A stretch of 64,000 nucleotides of DNA from contig NC_133122.1 of NCBI RefSeq assembly GCF_033568475.1, positions 143,785,402-143,849,401 on the forward strand, read 5' to 3'. A program made the position numbers and the translations under genes. The notes below the pieces were generated by a model. That model had not been told where the DNA came from. It made no database searches and saw nothing but the letters and a program-made list of their open reading frames with translations. This document shows positions 48,457 through 61,362 of this stretch, in pieces. The stretch's first letter is position 1, and each line of letters begins with the position of its first letter. The stretch comes from Henckelia pumila. Taxonomy: Eukaryota; Streptophyta; Magnoliopsida; Lamiales; Gesneriaceae.

Positions 48457-49527
48457 ATGGGTCCTCGTCGAGTGATAAACAGAAACACACCGCCAGTTAT
48501 CCCTGCGACTGAGCAGGCTAGCACTGAAGTTGATCAGTTGGATGTTTCAGCAACGCCTATGGAAACCTTGCTGAAGAGGTTTCAGTCGTTCAATCCGCCG
48601 TTATTGATGGGTTCAGAAAATCCAGTTGACTGCGAGAGTTGGTTGGATGATATTGATCAGCTGTTCGATTCCGTTGATTACACAGATGACCGCAGAATCA
48701 GGTTAGTCATTCATCAGCTACGTGGGGTTGCTAAGAGCTGGTGGATCATGGCAAAGAAAGCAATGGAGAGTAGAGATACGGAAGTTACTTGGACTCTTTT
48801 TAAATCTGAGTTTTATAAGCGGTTTTTCCCTATCTCGTATCGCAAAGATAAGGGAGCAGAGTTTTCCAATCTGAGGCAAGGGAATCTGAACATTGAGGAG
48901 TACGTGGCTAAGTTCGATAGTCTGTTGCGTTTTGCACCGCTAATTGCCGGAGATGAAGAAGCTAAGGCAGATCAGTTCATCAATGGTTTGAACTCCGACG
49001 TCTTCACGTTGGTAAACACCAACAGGCCTAACAACTTTGCGGATGCTATGAATTACGCAAAGGGAGCGGAAGCAGGCTTGTGGAGGCAAAGAGGTAACCA
49101 GGTAGCACCTCAGCAACAGAGGCAGTATCAGAACCCACCACCTCAGTATCAGAATCAGCCACCTCAACATCAGAACCAGCAGCAGAGGTATGAAGGTGGT
49201 AACAGTGGGGGAAGCAGAAAAGATCAGTACAAAGCAAGAGGTAAACAGTTCAAAAGGCAGGGGAACAGTTCGTCTAGTTCCAGTGGTTCGAAGCAATTCG
49301 GTTCAGGACAGAGTTCTGGATCTTCAGCCATTTACTGCAGCAAGTGTGGGGGAAGACACTCACCGGATCAGTGTGTGGGAGTCTTCGGTAATTGTAACAC
49401 CTGTCAGCAACCGGGACACTTCTCTAAGGTGTGCCCTCAACGTAACAAAGATAGAGCTCAGAGTGGGAGTTCGTCTAGACCTGCAGCTCAGCCGGAGAGG
49501 CAGTCGTCTGCAGTGAACTCTTTCTAA
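48457..49527 (+). CDS. gag: Gypsy gag
   Basis: The frame is 356 codons from ATG (MGPRRVINRN). A Retrotrans_gag domain spans about residues 45-195 (CESWLDDIDQLF, AKSWWIMAKKAM, FKSEFYKRFFP, FINGLN). A glutamine-rich linker and a serine/glycine-rich basic stretch follow, then a zinc knuckle CNTCQQPGHFSKVC near residue 314. It forms the particle shell and binds RNA. The stop at 49525-49527 is followed in the same frame by protease and pol, so it probably arose as a nonsense mutation in a gag-pol polyprotein. Confidence 0.92.
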   Translation: MGPRRVINRNTPPVIPATEQASTEVDQLDVSATPMETLLKRFQSFNPPLLMGSENPVDCESWLDDIDQLFDSVDYTDDRRIRLVIHQLRGVAKSWWIMAKKAMESRDTEVTWTLFKSEFYKRFFPISYRKDKGAEFSNLRQGNLNIEEYVAKFDSLLRFAPLIAGDEEAKADQFINGLNSDVFTLVNTNRPNNFADAMNYAKGAEAGLWRQRGNQVAPQQQRQYQNPPPQYQNQPPQHQNQQQRYEGGNSGGSRKDQYKARGKQFKRQGNSSSSSSGSKQFGSGQSSGSSAIYCSKCGGRHSPDQCVGVFGNCNTCQQPGHFSKVCPQRNKDRAQSGSSSRPAAQPERQSSAVNSF

Positions 49528-52500
49528 CCTCAGCAACAGCAGAACAGACAGGGAGGTAGCACTAGTGCAAACCAGCCTCCGAGACAGCAAGCACGAATCT
49601 TTGCATTGACAAAGGATCAGGCTCAGGCAGCAACTGACGATGTCATAGCAGGTAACTGTTTGATTTTCGGTCATTCTGCTCATGTCTTGATAGATAGAGG
49701 TGCTTCCCATTCCTTTATCTCTGAGAAATTTGTGTTATTGCATGCTTTGCCAACTGAATTGTTGCCTACAGTAGTAGCTGTTACTTCAACTTTGGGTGGA
49801 GGAATTGTTTCTGTAAAACTAGTCAGGAACTGTGAACTTTGTTTTGAGGGAAATTTGTTAGAATTCGACTGTATTGTGCTTGGGTTGTCAGATTTTGATT
49901 GTATTGTCGGTATAGATGCTTTGACCAAGTACAGGGCAACAGTTGATTGTTTTCTGAAGGTTGTCAGGTTCAGACCTGAAATGGCAGACGAGTGAAAATT
50001 CTTTGGTAAGGGTTCTCGATCTAGAATTCCTTTGATTTCAGTGTTATCTATGACTCGTTTGTTACAGAGAGGTGCCGAAGGATTTTTGGTTTATGCGGTT
50101 GATGTACTGAAATCTAGCCCAGCTTTGGTTGACTTACCAGTGGTTAGAGATTTTGCTGATGTGTTTCCGGAAGATGTTCCTGGATTGCCACCCATTCGAG
50201 AGGTTGAATTCAGCATTGACTTAGTGCCAGGTACTCAACCTATTTCAAAAGCTCCTTATCGTATGGCACTTGTTGAATTGAGAGAGTTGAAGGAGCAGCT
50301 TGAGGATTTAATTGCCAAGGGATACATCAGACCTAGTGTGTCGCCTTGGGATGCTCCTGTGCTTTTTGTTCGGAAGAAGAATGGTTCTATGCGGCTCTGT
50401 ATCGACTACCGCCAATTGAACCAGGCTACAGTTAAGAACAGGTATCCTTTACCCCGAATAAATGACCTTTTTGATCAACTGCAGGGTTCTTCTGTCTACT
50501 CTAAGATTGATCTGAGGTCAGGTTATCACCAGTTGAGAGTACGAGAGGAAGACGTTCCTAAGACCGCATTCAGGACGAGGTATGGTCATTTCGAGTTTAT
50601 AGTCATGCCGTTCGGTTTGACTAACGCTCCAGCAGTTTTTATGGGTTTGATGAACCGTATCTTTCAGCGTTTTTTAGATGAGTTCGTCATTATCTTTATC
50701 GATGATATTCTTATCTACTCGAAGAACCGTACTAACCATGCAGAGCACTTGAGGACCGTACTCCAGATTTTACGAGCTGAGCAGTTGTTTGTCAAGCTGT
50801 CTAAGTGTGAATTCTGGTTAGATCGAGTTGTCTTTCTCGGTCATATTATTTCTGAAGAGGGGATTTCTGTCGATCCCAGCAAGATTGAAGCGGTTATGAA
50901 TTGGCCTAGACCTACTTCAGTGCCGGAGATCCGAAGCTTCATGGGTTTAGCTGGTTATTACTGTCGTTTCATTGAGGGTTTCTCGTCTATTGCCAAGCCT
51001 ATTACCCAGCTGACTCAGAAGAATGCGCCTTTTGTCTGGACTGCAGATTGTGAGGCTAGCTTTGTTGATCTGAAGAGGAGACTGACCAGTGCTCCAATTC
51101 TTTCTATTTCGAAAGGTACTGGAGGTTTCACAATCTATTGTGATGCTTCTAACCGAGGCTTGGGTTGTGTTCTTATGCAGCATAAGCATGTGGTAGCGTA
51201 TGCATCGAGACAGCTAAAACCGCACGAGACTCGTTATCCGGTTCATGATCTTGAACTAGCTGCGATCGTCTTTGCTCTGAAGATCTGGCGTCACTATCTT
51301 TATGGTGAGTCTTTCGAGATCTTTTCTGACCATAAGAGCCTTAAGTACTTGTTTTCACAGGCAGAGCTGAATATGAGACAGAGAAGATGGTTAGACCTGT
51401 TGAAGGATTTCGACTGTGAAATCAAGTATTATCCGGGGAAGTCGAATGCAGTTGCAGATGCGTTGAGCCGAAAGCTATGTTCTTTATCTCTTACTACTAT
51501 TGGTGTTTCTCAGTTGATCGATTATTGTTGCACTTCTGGTTTAGAGTTTGAAACAGATAGGGAGACTATCAGAGTGTTTGCTATTCAAGCCGAACCGGAG
51601 TTGTTTCTTGCAATCAGAGAAGCACAGAAGTCTGAGCCGAGCATTCAGGTTTCAGTAGAGAAAGTCAGATCTGGGCATCAGTCAGAATTCCAGGTTAGAG
51701 ATGACGTCTTGTTTGTGAATAACCATATTGTTGTGCCTGATATTTCGGAGTTGAGACAGCGTATTCTCCGAGAGGCTCATTGCAGTCGGTTCAGTGTTCA
51801 TCCTGGAGGTCGTAAGATGTACAACGATCTGAAGAGTCAGTTCTGGTGGAAGAGAATGAAGGGCGATGTTGCGAGGTTTGTATCTCGGTGTTTGAACTGT
51901 CAGCAAGTAAAAGCAGAACGGAAGCGACCAGGAGGTCTGTTGCACAGCTTATCTGTTCCTGAATGGAAGTGGGATCACATTTCCATGGATTTCGTCACGA
52001 AGCTACCACGATCCGTTCGAGGATGCGACGCCATTTGGGTAGTGATCGACCGATTGATGAAGTCTGCGTGTTTTATTCCGTACAGGATGACGTATCGTCA
52101 TGATCAGATGACTGAGTTGTATGTTAGCAATGTTGTGAGACTGCATGGTGTGCCGAAGTCGATCGTTTCAGACAGAGATCCTAGATTCACTTCTCACTTC
52201 TGGCGCAGTCTTCAGGGGGCACTTGGTACTCGATTGCATCTGAGTACAGCTTATCATCCTCAGACCGATGGACAGTCAGAGCGGACTATCCAGACGTTAG
52301 AGGATATGCTGCGAGCGGTAGTGCTAGACTTTGGCACTAGTTGGCAGGATTCTTTGCCTCTTGTCGAGTTTTCTTACAACAACAGCTTCCAAGCGAGTAT
52401 CGGTATGGCGCCTTTTGAGGCTTTGTATGGTAAGAAGTGCCGATCTCCGTTGTTTTGGGATGAATTGTCCGAGTCACCAGATTTGGGACCGGAGATGCTT

Positions 52501-53025
52501 AGAGATATGACAGAGCAGGTTAAGATCATTCAGACCAGAATGAAGTCAGCTCAAGATAGACAGGCGAAGTATGCGAATGTCAGGCGTAGACCTCTGAGTT
52601 TTGATCAGGGAGACCGAGTCTTTCTGAAGATTTCACCTTTCAGAGGCACTGTTAGATTTGGGAAGAGAGGGAAGTTATCTCCAAGATTCATCGGGCCGTA
52701 CAAGATTCTCGAGAAGATAGGCGATCTTGCCTACAGACTTGCACTTCCTCCGTCTTTATCTGGTATTCACGACGTTTTTCACGTCTCTATGCTGCGAAAG
52801 TATCAACCAGATATTTCTCATATCCTTCAGCCTGACGAAGCCGAGTTAGACGAGACTCTGAGCTATTTTGAACGACCGATCCAGATCCTTGATCGAAAAG
52901 AAAAGCAACTCAGAACCAAGTTGATTCCGTTGGTGAAAGTGCAGTGGAGCCGTCACGGAGTCGAGGAAGCGACTTGGGAGACAGAGTCTGACATGAGACA
53001 GCGTTTTCCAGAGCTATTCGGATGA
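49528..53025 (+). pseudogene. pol: Gypsy pol (protease, RT, RNase H, integrase, chromodomain) with nonsense and active-site changes
   Basis: This continues the gag frame. In the protease, the expected D-T/S-G catalytic triplet reads DRG (VLIDRGASHSFIS, codon at 49696), which should abolish cleavage. A TGA at 49993-49995 interrupts the frame. From 50032 the rest is open for 997 codons. [33 protein letters not shown] and catalytic FIDDILIYS. RNase [15 protein letters not shown]. Integrase: [11 protein letters not shown] plus CLNCQQVK zinc region, [28 protein letters not shown]-terminal chromodomain: [16 protein letters not shown]. Chromodomains steer integration to heterochromatin. The RT and integrase are well preserved, so decay is recent, in keeping with LTRs that differ by under 2%. 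Confidence 0.92.
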
Positions 53026-53123
53026 CGTGAGTTCTTCTTACTGTCTTTAGTTCTTTATTCTATCTTATGAGTTGTGGTTCTCGTTGATTTCGAGGACGAA
53101 ATCTCTTCTTAGTGGGGGAGAAT
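53026..53123 (+). promoter_or_regulatory. Polypurine tract of the Gypsy
   Basis: TTTCGAGGACGAAATC and AGTGGGGGAGAAT immediately precede the 3' LTR at 53124. Confidence 0.8.
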
Positions 53124-55121
53124 TGTAACGCCCTGTTTTTATCTTAAATAAGTTTATTTGAGTTAATCAGAGATTACAGAGTTCTCGAGCCGGTTTGATT
53201 TTGATCAGGGTCCTTTTTGCAAAAATTGGATATTTCAGGGACTAAAACGCAAATATTGATTTTTATATATTATCTACACTTAGATTTTGTTGACAAAGTC
53301 TTCTTCTTCCTCCTCCAAACCGTGAGCTCCATTGAAGACGCCTCCAACCTTTTCCAAGCTTCCAGATTTCAGTCCGAGCTCGATCCGGCCGTTGGAATTT
53401 ATTTCTGAAGGCAGATTATCGATCACTGCAGTGAGAACTCTATTATATCGTAAGTTTTTCTACGATCGGATACATTCTAGTTTTTGGATGTTGTTAGAAT
53501 CGTTCTAGATTCGAGTATGTTGTTCTAGACAGAGTTCTGATCGTTTATTATCTGTCGGTTTTGAATTAGAGCGACGTTTGGATTTGTTATGATTTTTGGA
53601 AGCCATTTTCGAAAACGTGGATTTTGAGATTGATGGGTTTGCTTTGTTATTGTTGTTTTGGACATTGATATGAGGTTATATCAGTATTGAACTGCTGTCT
53701 GCATTTTCGGTTTGTTCAGTTTATAATTGTTATGCCGTCGGTTTGAGTTTTGGGTTTTCGAATCGTTTTTGGTATTGAGTGAAGCCTTGGCTTGTGAATG
53801 ATCGTGGTTGTTAATCAACTCTTGTATTCGTACAGATTCGTTGGAGTGTGTCGAGCCCTGTGTTAGCAGCATTGTTCGTCGAGAGTTGGACGAAGAACGG
53901 TAAAGAGATTTCCTTGAACCGTTGTTGGTTGTTTAGGTTGTCTAGTTGTTGATACAATCTTTTATTGTAGCTTGTCCGGAGTTGGATCTACGGCATTGAA
54001 AGGTAAAAGAAATCTTTGTAGCCGGATAGCATACTCGGGACAGTTGGTTCTCGAGTTTCCTTTGAAATCACATATTGCATTGATACTGGTTCTAGTTTAT
54101 GGAACCTGTATTTTGTTGATTATTTGAATGAATTATATGGCTAAGTTCCTTTTGTTTCCATATGCATTCATATTGAGCCAGCACTATTGTTTCGATGGGC
54201 AGAACAACCTTTTGTTAGACGTTTGGGAGCTATATTCGAGTGGCCTAGGACGTAGTCGTTGCGCCTAGTGATAGCATACTCATTATAGTTGCTCAAATTC
54301 TAGAGGAGTGGGATACGTGGCACCACCTCGATTGGGAGAGTCGGTGAGTCGTCACGTGATCTCATCCTCGGGATCCCAAAAGCACAGCAGCAATCCTTTG
54401 TTATCAGATTTGATATCCCGGTTTAAAGACATGCATTTCATTACGTTGTTATTGATTTTGTTGTTGTCTTGGAAGCATGTTTATTGTTGTATTACTTGAT
54501 ATGTTGCTTTTACTGGGATTATCATTCTCACTGGTTATCCGGCTGTTGCTTTGTTTTGTATGTGTACTTGGCAACAGGAAGGGCAGGATCAAGTCAGCAT
54601 AGACCTGGTTAGCGTCCAGAGCAAGAGATAGAAGTGAGACTCGTTTAGAAGTCGAATCAGCATGTCAACCTAGTTATGTTATGCGTTCATGTTTAGTCAT
54701 TCGAACTTCTCGTATATGTTTTGTAAGCAAGAAAAGATGTAGGTGCTATCAAATTGAATGTTGCTCTTCCCTAAACCTTTCTTGTATTGTTATTGGAATA
54801 TCAAATACTCTTAATGCTAGTGTTTAGGTTTTGATTGAGTTTATTTCAGTGCCTTAACTTCTCTGGGCGAGGGGATGGCGCGGGCGCGCGGCCTCTTTGC
54901 GAGGTGTGGGCGCGGGCTCTCCTAATTAAAGCGCAGGCACGCTAGTTTTTGCGAGGTATGAGCGCGGGCGCGCTGGGATTTGCGGGGCGTAGGCGCGGGC
55001 GCGCTAATGTCAGCGCGGGCGCGCGAGCCTCCTTTTAAAAAAAAATAATAATAATACTTTGGGTTCTTGTTTACTTATCGCTTGTCGTCTGATATTAGTT
55101 GATTAGAAACGAGGTCTCACA
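53124..55121 (+). repeat. 3' LTR of the Tekay-like Gypsy
   Basis: It matches the 5' LTR apart from roughly 30 substitutions, a one-base insertion near 53814 and a shorter GC-rich array. Confidence 0.95.
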
Positions 55122-55126
55122 GAAAC

Positions 55127-57864
55127 TCTGCTCTTTCTCTATTCTGAATGGAATAATATTTTACGAATAACTTTTTTTTCGCTTAACTAATCAGTTTCAG
55201 CTTCAAAAGTTATATCTATCATTCAATTACTAATTATGTTTCTTCTTCTCTGTTTTCATTTCGTACAGATTCATCTTCAAAATCTTTGTGTGTCTCAAAT
55301 CTGATCTGATATCGACAAATCATGTCTGATCTGATGTTATATACTTCGGTAGTAGCATTTAAACACAGAGAATTCGGATTTCTTTCTCATCGTATCATCA
55401 TAGCATTATCTCAAAATCGACTCAATAGTTGTCACAGTAATTATAATCATCAAGTGGCAACACATCAAATCAAGTAATACCGAATCAGGTATTAAAGTTC
55501 TGAGAATGTACTCAACATCTGGAAAATCAACTCAGATAATCCATCAATCGAAGAATGGTATAATGCAATCTCATATAACCAACTCTCAGAACATCAGTCA
55601 ATCAATCGATGCCACATTCTATCGAAGAAATCTAAAGTATTAATCCTGACAATAGATTTTAAGCATTCCTGTAATTTCATCATATTTTTATCTTCTTCAC
55701 AGCTATCTAGTCATATCTGTATCATATCTTATACAGCGTATTCTCAAAATTCTGATTAGTCTATTCAGACTATCTATTAATCAAAGTATAATATGATGCA
55801 TTCATAGATTTCAAAGTATTCAGATCTGTTGATAATCGGTATCATATCAGGTAAAGTTCATTCTCGAAATTCGATTCATCTTCTCTGACTATTCTTCCAA
55901 TTCAAGGATAATATGTTATACCTTTACCTCAAAAAGTACTCAAAGTCTTCTGATCATCTGTATTACAATTTAATATTAAACCCAATGTTTCAATCTGAAA
56001 CATTATGTCGTGGCTTACTGTTCATCTTACAACGAATGTAATCACAATTCAGTGATTTGATCATAGAGACATATCATCGTATACAGTAATTTCATTCAAT
56101 CTGTTCATAACTACCACCTGTATACCTCATATAAACTGCTTCATCTTGGTAGTTTCACAAAATGCTCTTTCAAATCATGATCTCATAACAATTCTAGAGT
56201 TTCTAAAGTGTCACTGAACTAATCTAGTCAATGATTCTCAACTTCATCAGAAACTCTCTGTACGTTTAACTTCAAAAACGTACTAATTCTCTTTATCTTC
56301 TGATAAAACAATTATTGGATGAATCTTAAATTCATTGTTGTGCATTTTCTTCAAAATCTGATATTTCTTTTTCGAAAATATCAAGCACAATCAGATAATC
56401 AATCATAATAGAATTCATTCATTCTGATCTGAGGCTTCAATTTATATCTCATTCTGGCATTCGTTACTGCATTCTCATCGCTTCAGTTTACTTTCTGTGT
56501 TTTTTTCATCATCTGAATAGTTCTGGATTATTTCAAATCAAAAATCATTCTGATTGGTGATATATTCGTCTGAATATTCAAACCAAAATACACAGAAATC
56601 TGGAATCAATTCATCGGATGACTATTTCATTACACATTTCTATCTCTAAATATCGACAATACATATCATGTAACCCAAAAATCATGGATCATATTCAAAT
56701 TCTTCTATCAGTTACGAGCCAACAATCTTAAAATACGCTGAAATATCATCAAAGGATCAATAATTCTCAAAATCAAAAGAAATAAATCAATATTGAGAAA
56801 ATCCCTCAATCAAGGTCATCCAAAAATCAAAACTTCTGGATAACAAACTCTGCACAGTGAAAACAACTCACTTGCATATCATAACTCCAAATGAGTGAAT
56901 AATTCAGGTGCCATGAATACTCAATATCAAATATTTCAAGAATCATATCTCCATTAATGTATCGATTCAGCATAATTAAAGAAAAAACTCAATTGCAACT
57001 GATTTTCATACTATCATCTAGCTTATAACCTCAAAAGCCGTATTCAAGTCATAAAATCATCAATTCATAAACTCATCAATTCGCTATTCAATTACAGTTC
57101 ACAACTTAAACTAAAGTCGACAATCTTACTGAAACATATCTATAAGCTCTACTCATTGGCATAACTACCAATGCTGGTTTAGATCTTGAACATATCTAGT
57201 GCATCGAATATACTGATTTCGAAATATTTCTATAATCAAGCATCATATATCAAACCGAAATCACAGAATCTTCATTCGAGATTCTATATCATATCATCAT
57301 ATTCATATGCACATCATGTTCTTGTTGATCTAAGTTTATCATTTCTTCTATTCATCAATTCTATTTCAGTTCTCCTTTGATCAGACTATTCATACTTCTC
57401 CTCAATACTCGAGTTCTGATCAAGAACCAATTCTTCTTCATTTTCACGGAATACATGCTTCCAATCAACTCAGATATTCAGGTAAACATGTACTTCGTAA
57501 AGCATAAAACATACTGATTGGTTAAATCACAAAATCAAGTGATTCAATCATCTGAAACTATCACTAATAAGTACTTGGTTATAGTCTCATAATCTATCAT
57601 GCATTGTACCAAATATTTCACATATGAACAACATCATGTTCAATTTCATTTCATCGAAGCAATAGTTTTATTCTTCAACTCAATTCACAAATTCTCCTTT
57701 CTGACACAGAGGTTATTATATAATAAGCTTTCAGCTATCATATATCTATTGCACCTACAACATAAACAGGTTAAAACAACATAAATCTGTTACCTGTAAG
57801 TCTCGTTCTCAGGTGCAACGTTATTCTGACCCTCTGTATACTTCTGCTATTTGTTCTGAAAGAG
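55127..57864 (-). other. Decayed interior of the minus-strand Gypsy
   Basis: This is 2.7 kb of AT-rich sequence, poor in G on the plus strand, with no readable domain. It continues 45552-46114 across the Tekay-like insertion. Open frames of 61-64 codons at 57186-57784 have no motif. Confidence 0.5.
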
Positions 57865-59735
57865 TGGATGCCCGGTTAGCCAACTTGTGGCTAAGGGCTT
57901 TTATGACTCTATGTAAAACAATCTTTTGTTTAATATAATTTACACTTTTATAATGGCATTGACTTTATCTTTCTTCATATTGTTATGTTATGATATACTA
58001 TTGTTGTTTTGATAAAGACCTTGAATATACTATAGTGTATGTAAGATGTGGTAGCACATGGGGATGGCTATCATGAAACACATCTTATAGTCACTGTATA
58101 TTCTAAACTGTTCCTAGTCAATTGAGCCGTCCGCAAATAAGGATAAGGATCGCTTGAGATTGAGACTAGCATTTGCGATGCTGAGTACCACGTTTCATTG
58201 GTATGGAACATAGAGATGTTCAAAGCATGCAAATGGATATTCATATGATGAATGATCGAACTACCCTATTCGGACTTTTCAAGTGGTTATCACTTATCGA
58301 GTGGATAAAGTCCGCGGTTTTGGTTGTACACCATTAGTCCTTATTACTTGAAACATCATTGAGACTCTATATGCTAGTACTGTACTTTGACTCGTTTACC
58401 GATTCTATTGGGGTCATCAGGTGTCGGGATTGGGTACAGTTACGACACATATAGGAGTCGATGCTTTGTTGTCAAGGATTCACCACATACTTGCGAGTGT
58501 GGATATCCTATGCGATCTGAGGAGATATTAGTGTGACGAATCTCTGGCCAGAGTACATGATGTGTTTTAGGTTAATGGGTTATCCTAGTAACACATGCGA
58601 TGTCACTAATAGATCTCCAAGATGTTATGCGTAGTTATCGAATCTCGAACGACTCTCGATATACCAATGGTTGTTGATTCAATCGGGATATTTGGTTGAA
58701 GAGACCGTACTGTACGCTAACCAAAATCTACTGGTTCTTGCAGGCACTATCAGTAATACCTAGGGAATCATGGGGCGATGTTGCTAGGCGCTCTTACCAT
58801 GATTCGATGGGTAAGTCGGAAATTGTTGTTCCGAGTCACAAGGAGTTGTGAGCCCACGGCTAGCTGTATTCCTGAACCATTGAGGGTTACACAAGTAATG
58901 GATTACTAAAACCCCATAGAGATAGTTAAATTTAAAGAGTTAAATTTAATGAAAGAGAAGTTGGACTTCTTAACTAAAGGGAGTGGGATTTCCTAAAATG
59001 ACATAGGGATGGGCATTTTTGGAAATCACTGAATTCAGATTCAAAAAAATTATCTTGACTCTAAAAGATGCAAAAATGGTTTCTGTGCACATTGGTGAAA
59101 TTAGTTTATCAATCGGAGTCACGATGAATTTTATATTAATTTCTATAACAACAGGCTTGGCTTGTTGGGCTTAAGTAATGGATTGTGGGCTTTAAGGAGT
59201 TAGAGTCCTGATACAATTATAACTAGAAATTATCTATAAATATATGTGCAGTGTTCGAAAATTGCATGCAATTCATTATTAGAATTTTTGAAAACACTAC
59301 AAAATATTTCAAGAGGATTTTCGAAATCCTCTGTCCCTTTCGGAGAAAATTCGGCTTGTGATTTTTATGAAAAATTACAATCTGAATTAACATATCATAT
59401 CTGTTTATTCTCTACGCAAACTTCTGATTGATTTCTAGTGCAGTCAATCAGAGGGTTTTGTTTTCTATTCGTGGACCTGATTGAAGAAACGTTCGTTCAT
59501 CAGTTTCGGGGATATACAACAAGAGCAGATTAAATTCTGTTGGTGTCCATAATCTCGCTTCGAAATTGAAGGTAAAATATTTAATTAATTATTATTTATT
59601 TTACTTGTGTGATTTAATCGTTAAACGTTTTGATACCCATGATATGAAATTGTTTCATATCAAAGAAAAATAAATTTTTTAAACTTCCGCTGCACCGGGT
59701 ATCGATTCAATTGATCTGAACACGGTTTTCCAACA
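57865..59735 (+). repeat. 5' LTR of the Angela/Tork-like Copia
   Basis: It starts about TGGATGCCCGGTTAGCC and ends GGTTTTCCAACA. The start is slightly uncertain, since related LTRs begin TGTTGG and mirror the TCCAACA end. A TATA box TATAAATA is at 59235-59242. Confidence 0.8.
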
Positions 59736-59736
59736 G

Positions 59737-59752
59737 TGGTATCAGAGCCAGG
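59737..59752 (+). promoter_or_regulatory. Primer-binding site (tRNA-Met) of the Angela/Tork-like Copia
   Basis: TGGTATCAGAGCCAGG lies one base after the LTR end, a 16-base match to the complement of initiator tRNA-Met. Confidence 0.92.
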
Positions 59753-61362
59753 TTGCTCAGATCAAACGATTAAATTAATCGATTGTACAAAAAATTTTGG
59801 CCTCGGGTTTTTGAAACAAAACATATTTTTAAAAAAATCAAAAATTTTATTTTTCTGACGGGCAAGAAAAAAGGGCAGCGATCCAAGGGCAGCGATCGTC
59901 GCTGCCCAGCCCGCGCCCGGTCAGGGCACGGGCTGCCCGTGATTGTCCCGGGCAGCCCGAAAAAATTAAAAATTGATTTTTGAAAATTTTGAAATTCTAG
60001 TGTTTGATCCGATCGAAAAATGTTTTTGATAAGATCACGAGGCATCGGATTGAATTGTTCGAGTCCGAAATTTTTAAAATTGATTTTTGGATAAATTTGA
60101 ATTTTTGGAAAATTTAAATATTTTATCCGTTAAATTGAATTTTGAAAATTGATTATTTTGGTACAATTGATGATAAGATGTGATCTTATGGATGGATAAG
60201 ATAAAATATGATTTTATCTTTTAAATTATGATGCCACAGCATGTTTATCCAATTATTTAAATTTTGAATTTAAAATTGGATAATGGGATGATCGATTGCC
60301 ATAACTAATTTTGTAGGTGTATGTTAGGAATTTACATTTGTCTTATTGTTGTTGGTGTTTATTAATGGGCTTGGTTTATAGCCCAATATGATTGTCATAT
60401 GTAATAAAAGTGGTCCTGGTTTATGGCCCGTTCCCACCCCTACAAATATATCCCATATTTGTCATCGAAATTTATTAGACTTAGTGGGAGACAAAGATTT
60501 GAAGAAATGGTGGGCCCAGCAGGCAATGAAGACTGAAGAAATGTAAATTGGAAGCTCAATGTAATAGGATTGCATTGCATACCTGCATATTACCTAGGAT
60601 TGGACTTAGACTCGTGATTGGCAACCACGGGTCGAATAGATAATGGGATCGATCATCCTTAAATAATATATGATATTATTGATGTATTCATGTTTAGAAC
60701 AAATTGTATGAATCCCGCAAGCATACATAAAAATGAATGATGAGACAAATTTTCAAAATTAAAAATCCCTCATTTTAAATATGATTTAAAATTTATATCA
60801 AGATTAATAAAAGGGAATTTAAATATTGTTTAAATTTTCCTACCTTCCATCAACGATTAATGTATGAGATGCTACCCGCGGATATGGTCCAGCTCATATT
60901 TTTGGGGGGGCCCGTTCGTCGGAAAGCTGTACATTGGATCGACAAATGTTGTAAGTTGGGTGTAACTCCCATGGGATTGGCTCATATTATTGGGGGATCC
61001 ACATGGCGACCGTCCATCACAACTTAATATTGATGGGTCATCTTGACATGTCACAATAAACGGCGTCATATTATTGGGCCCTTATTGGACATGAGGTAAA
61101 TACATGGGGGTTACTTTGAAAGTAATTGGGCTCTACCTTTTGAAAATTATGGTTGGCTGATATTATTCGGGACTATGATTTGTCAATTGGACTCCATGTT
61201 CTCACTAAGGAAAAAGTTTCCCGTTTTCACTAGAGGGTGGTGAAATCGTTAAAATAGTGGGAGTGTAATTCATAAAATTAAAATTCGCCATATTTTATGT
61301 CTTAGTAAATTAATTAAACAATCACTGATTATTGTCTGTTTCCTTTTCAGTATATCGTTACA
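59753..61362 (+). other. 1.6-kb leader of the Angela/Tork-like Copia
   Basis: No gene is supported. A GC-rich block at 59872-59960 contains a perfect hairpin GGGCAGCGA/TCGCTGCCC (59887-59907) and further GGGCAGC/GCTGCCC copies. Open frames on either strand here are shadows of that block. Confidence 0.6.

Larger units (their letters stand above)
46120..55121 (+). mobile_element. Chromodomain Gypsy retrotransposon (Tekay/Del-like)
   Basis: It is 9,002 bp long and flanked by target duplication GAAAC (46115-46119 and 55122-55126). LTRs are 2,037 and 1,998 bp, start TGTAACGCCC and end GGTCTCACA, with roughly 30 substitutions and a few indels between them. Gag, protease, RT, RNase H, integrase and a C-terminal chromodomain occur in one continuous frame broken by two stop codons (49525 and 49993). 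Confidence 0.95.
34784..57864 (-). mobile_element. Degenerate minus-strand Gypsy element, host of three later insertions
   Basis: Its 3' LTR runs from 45551 down to 34784, starting TGTAAGGCCCGAAAA and ending CGAGGTCCTCACA on the minus strand, and is split by a SIRE Copia. Just outside the LTR, the minus strand reads TTTCGAGGACGAAATCAT then a purine tract AGAGGGGAGGAAT, the usual end of a plant chromovirus. The inner part (45552-46114 and 55127-57864) is heavily decayed, with no readable pol. The second LTR is not seen; the right side is cut by another Copia at 57865. The right limit is therefore the insertion point, not the element's true end. Confidence 0.7.
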
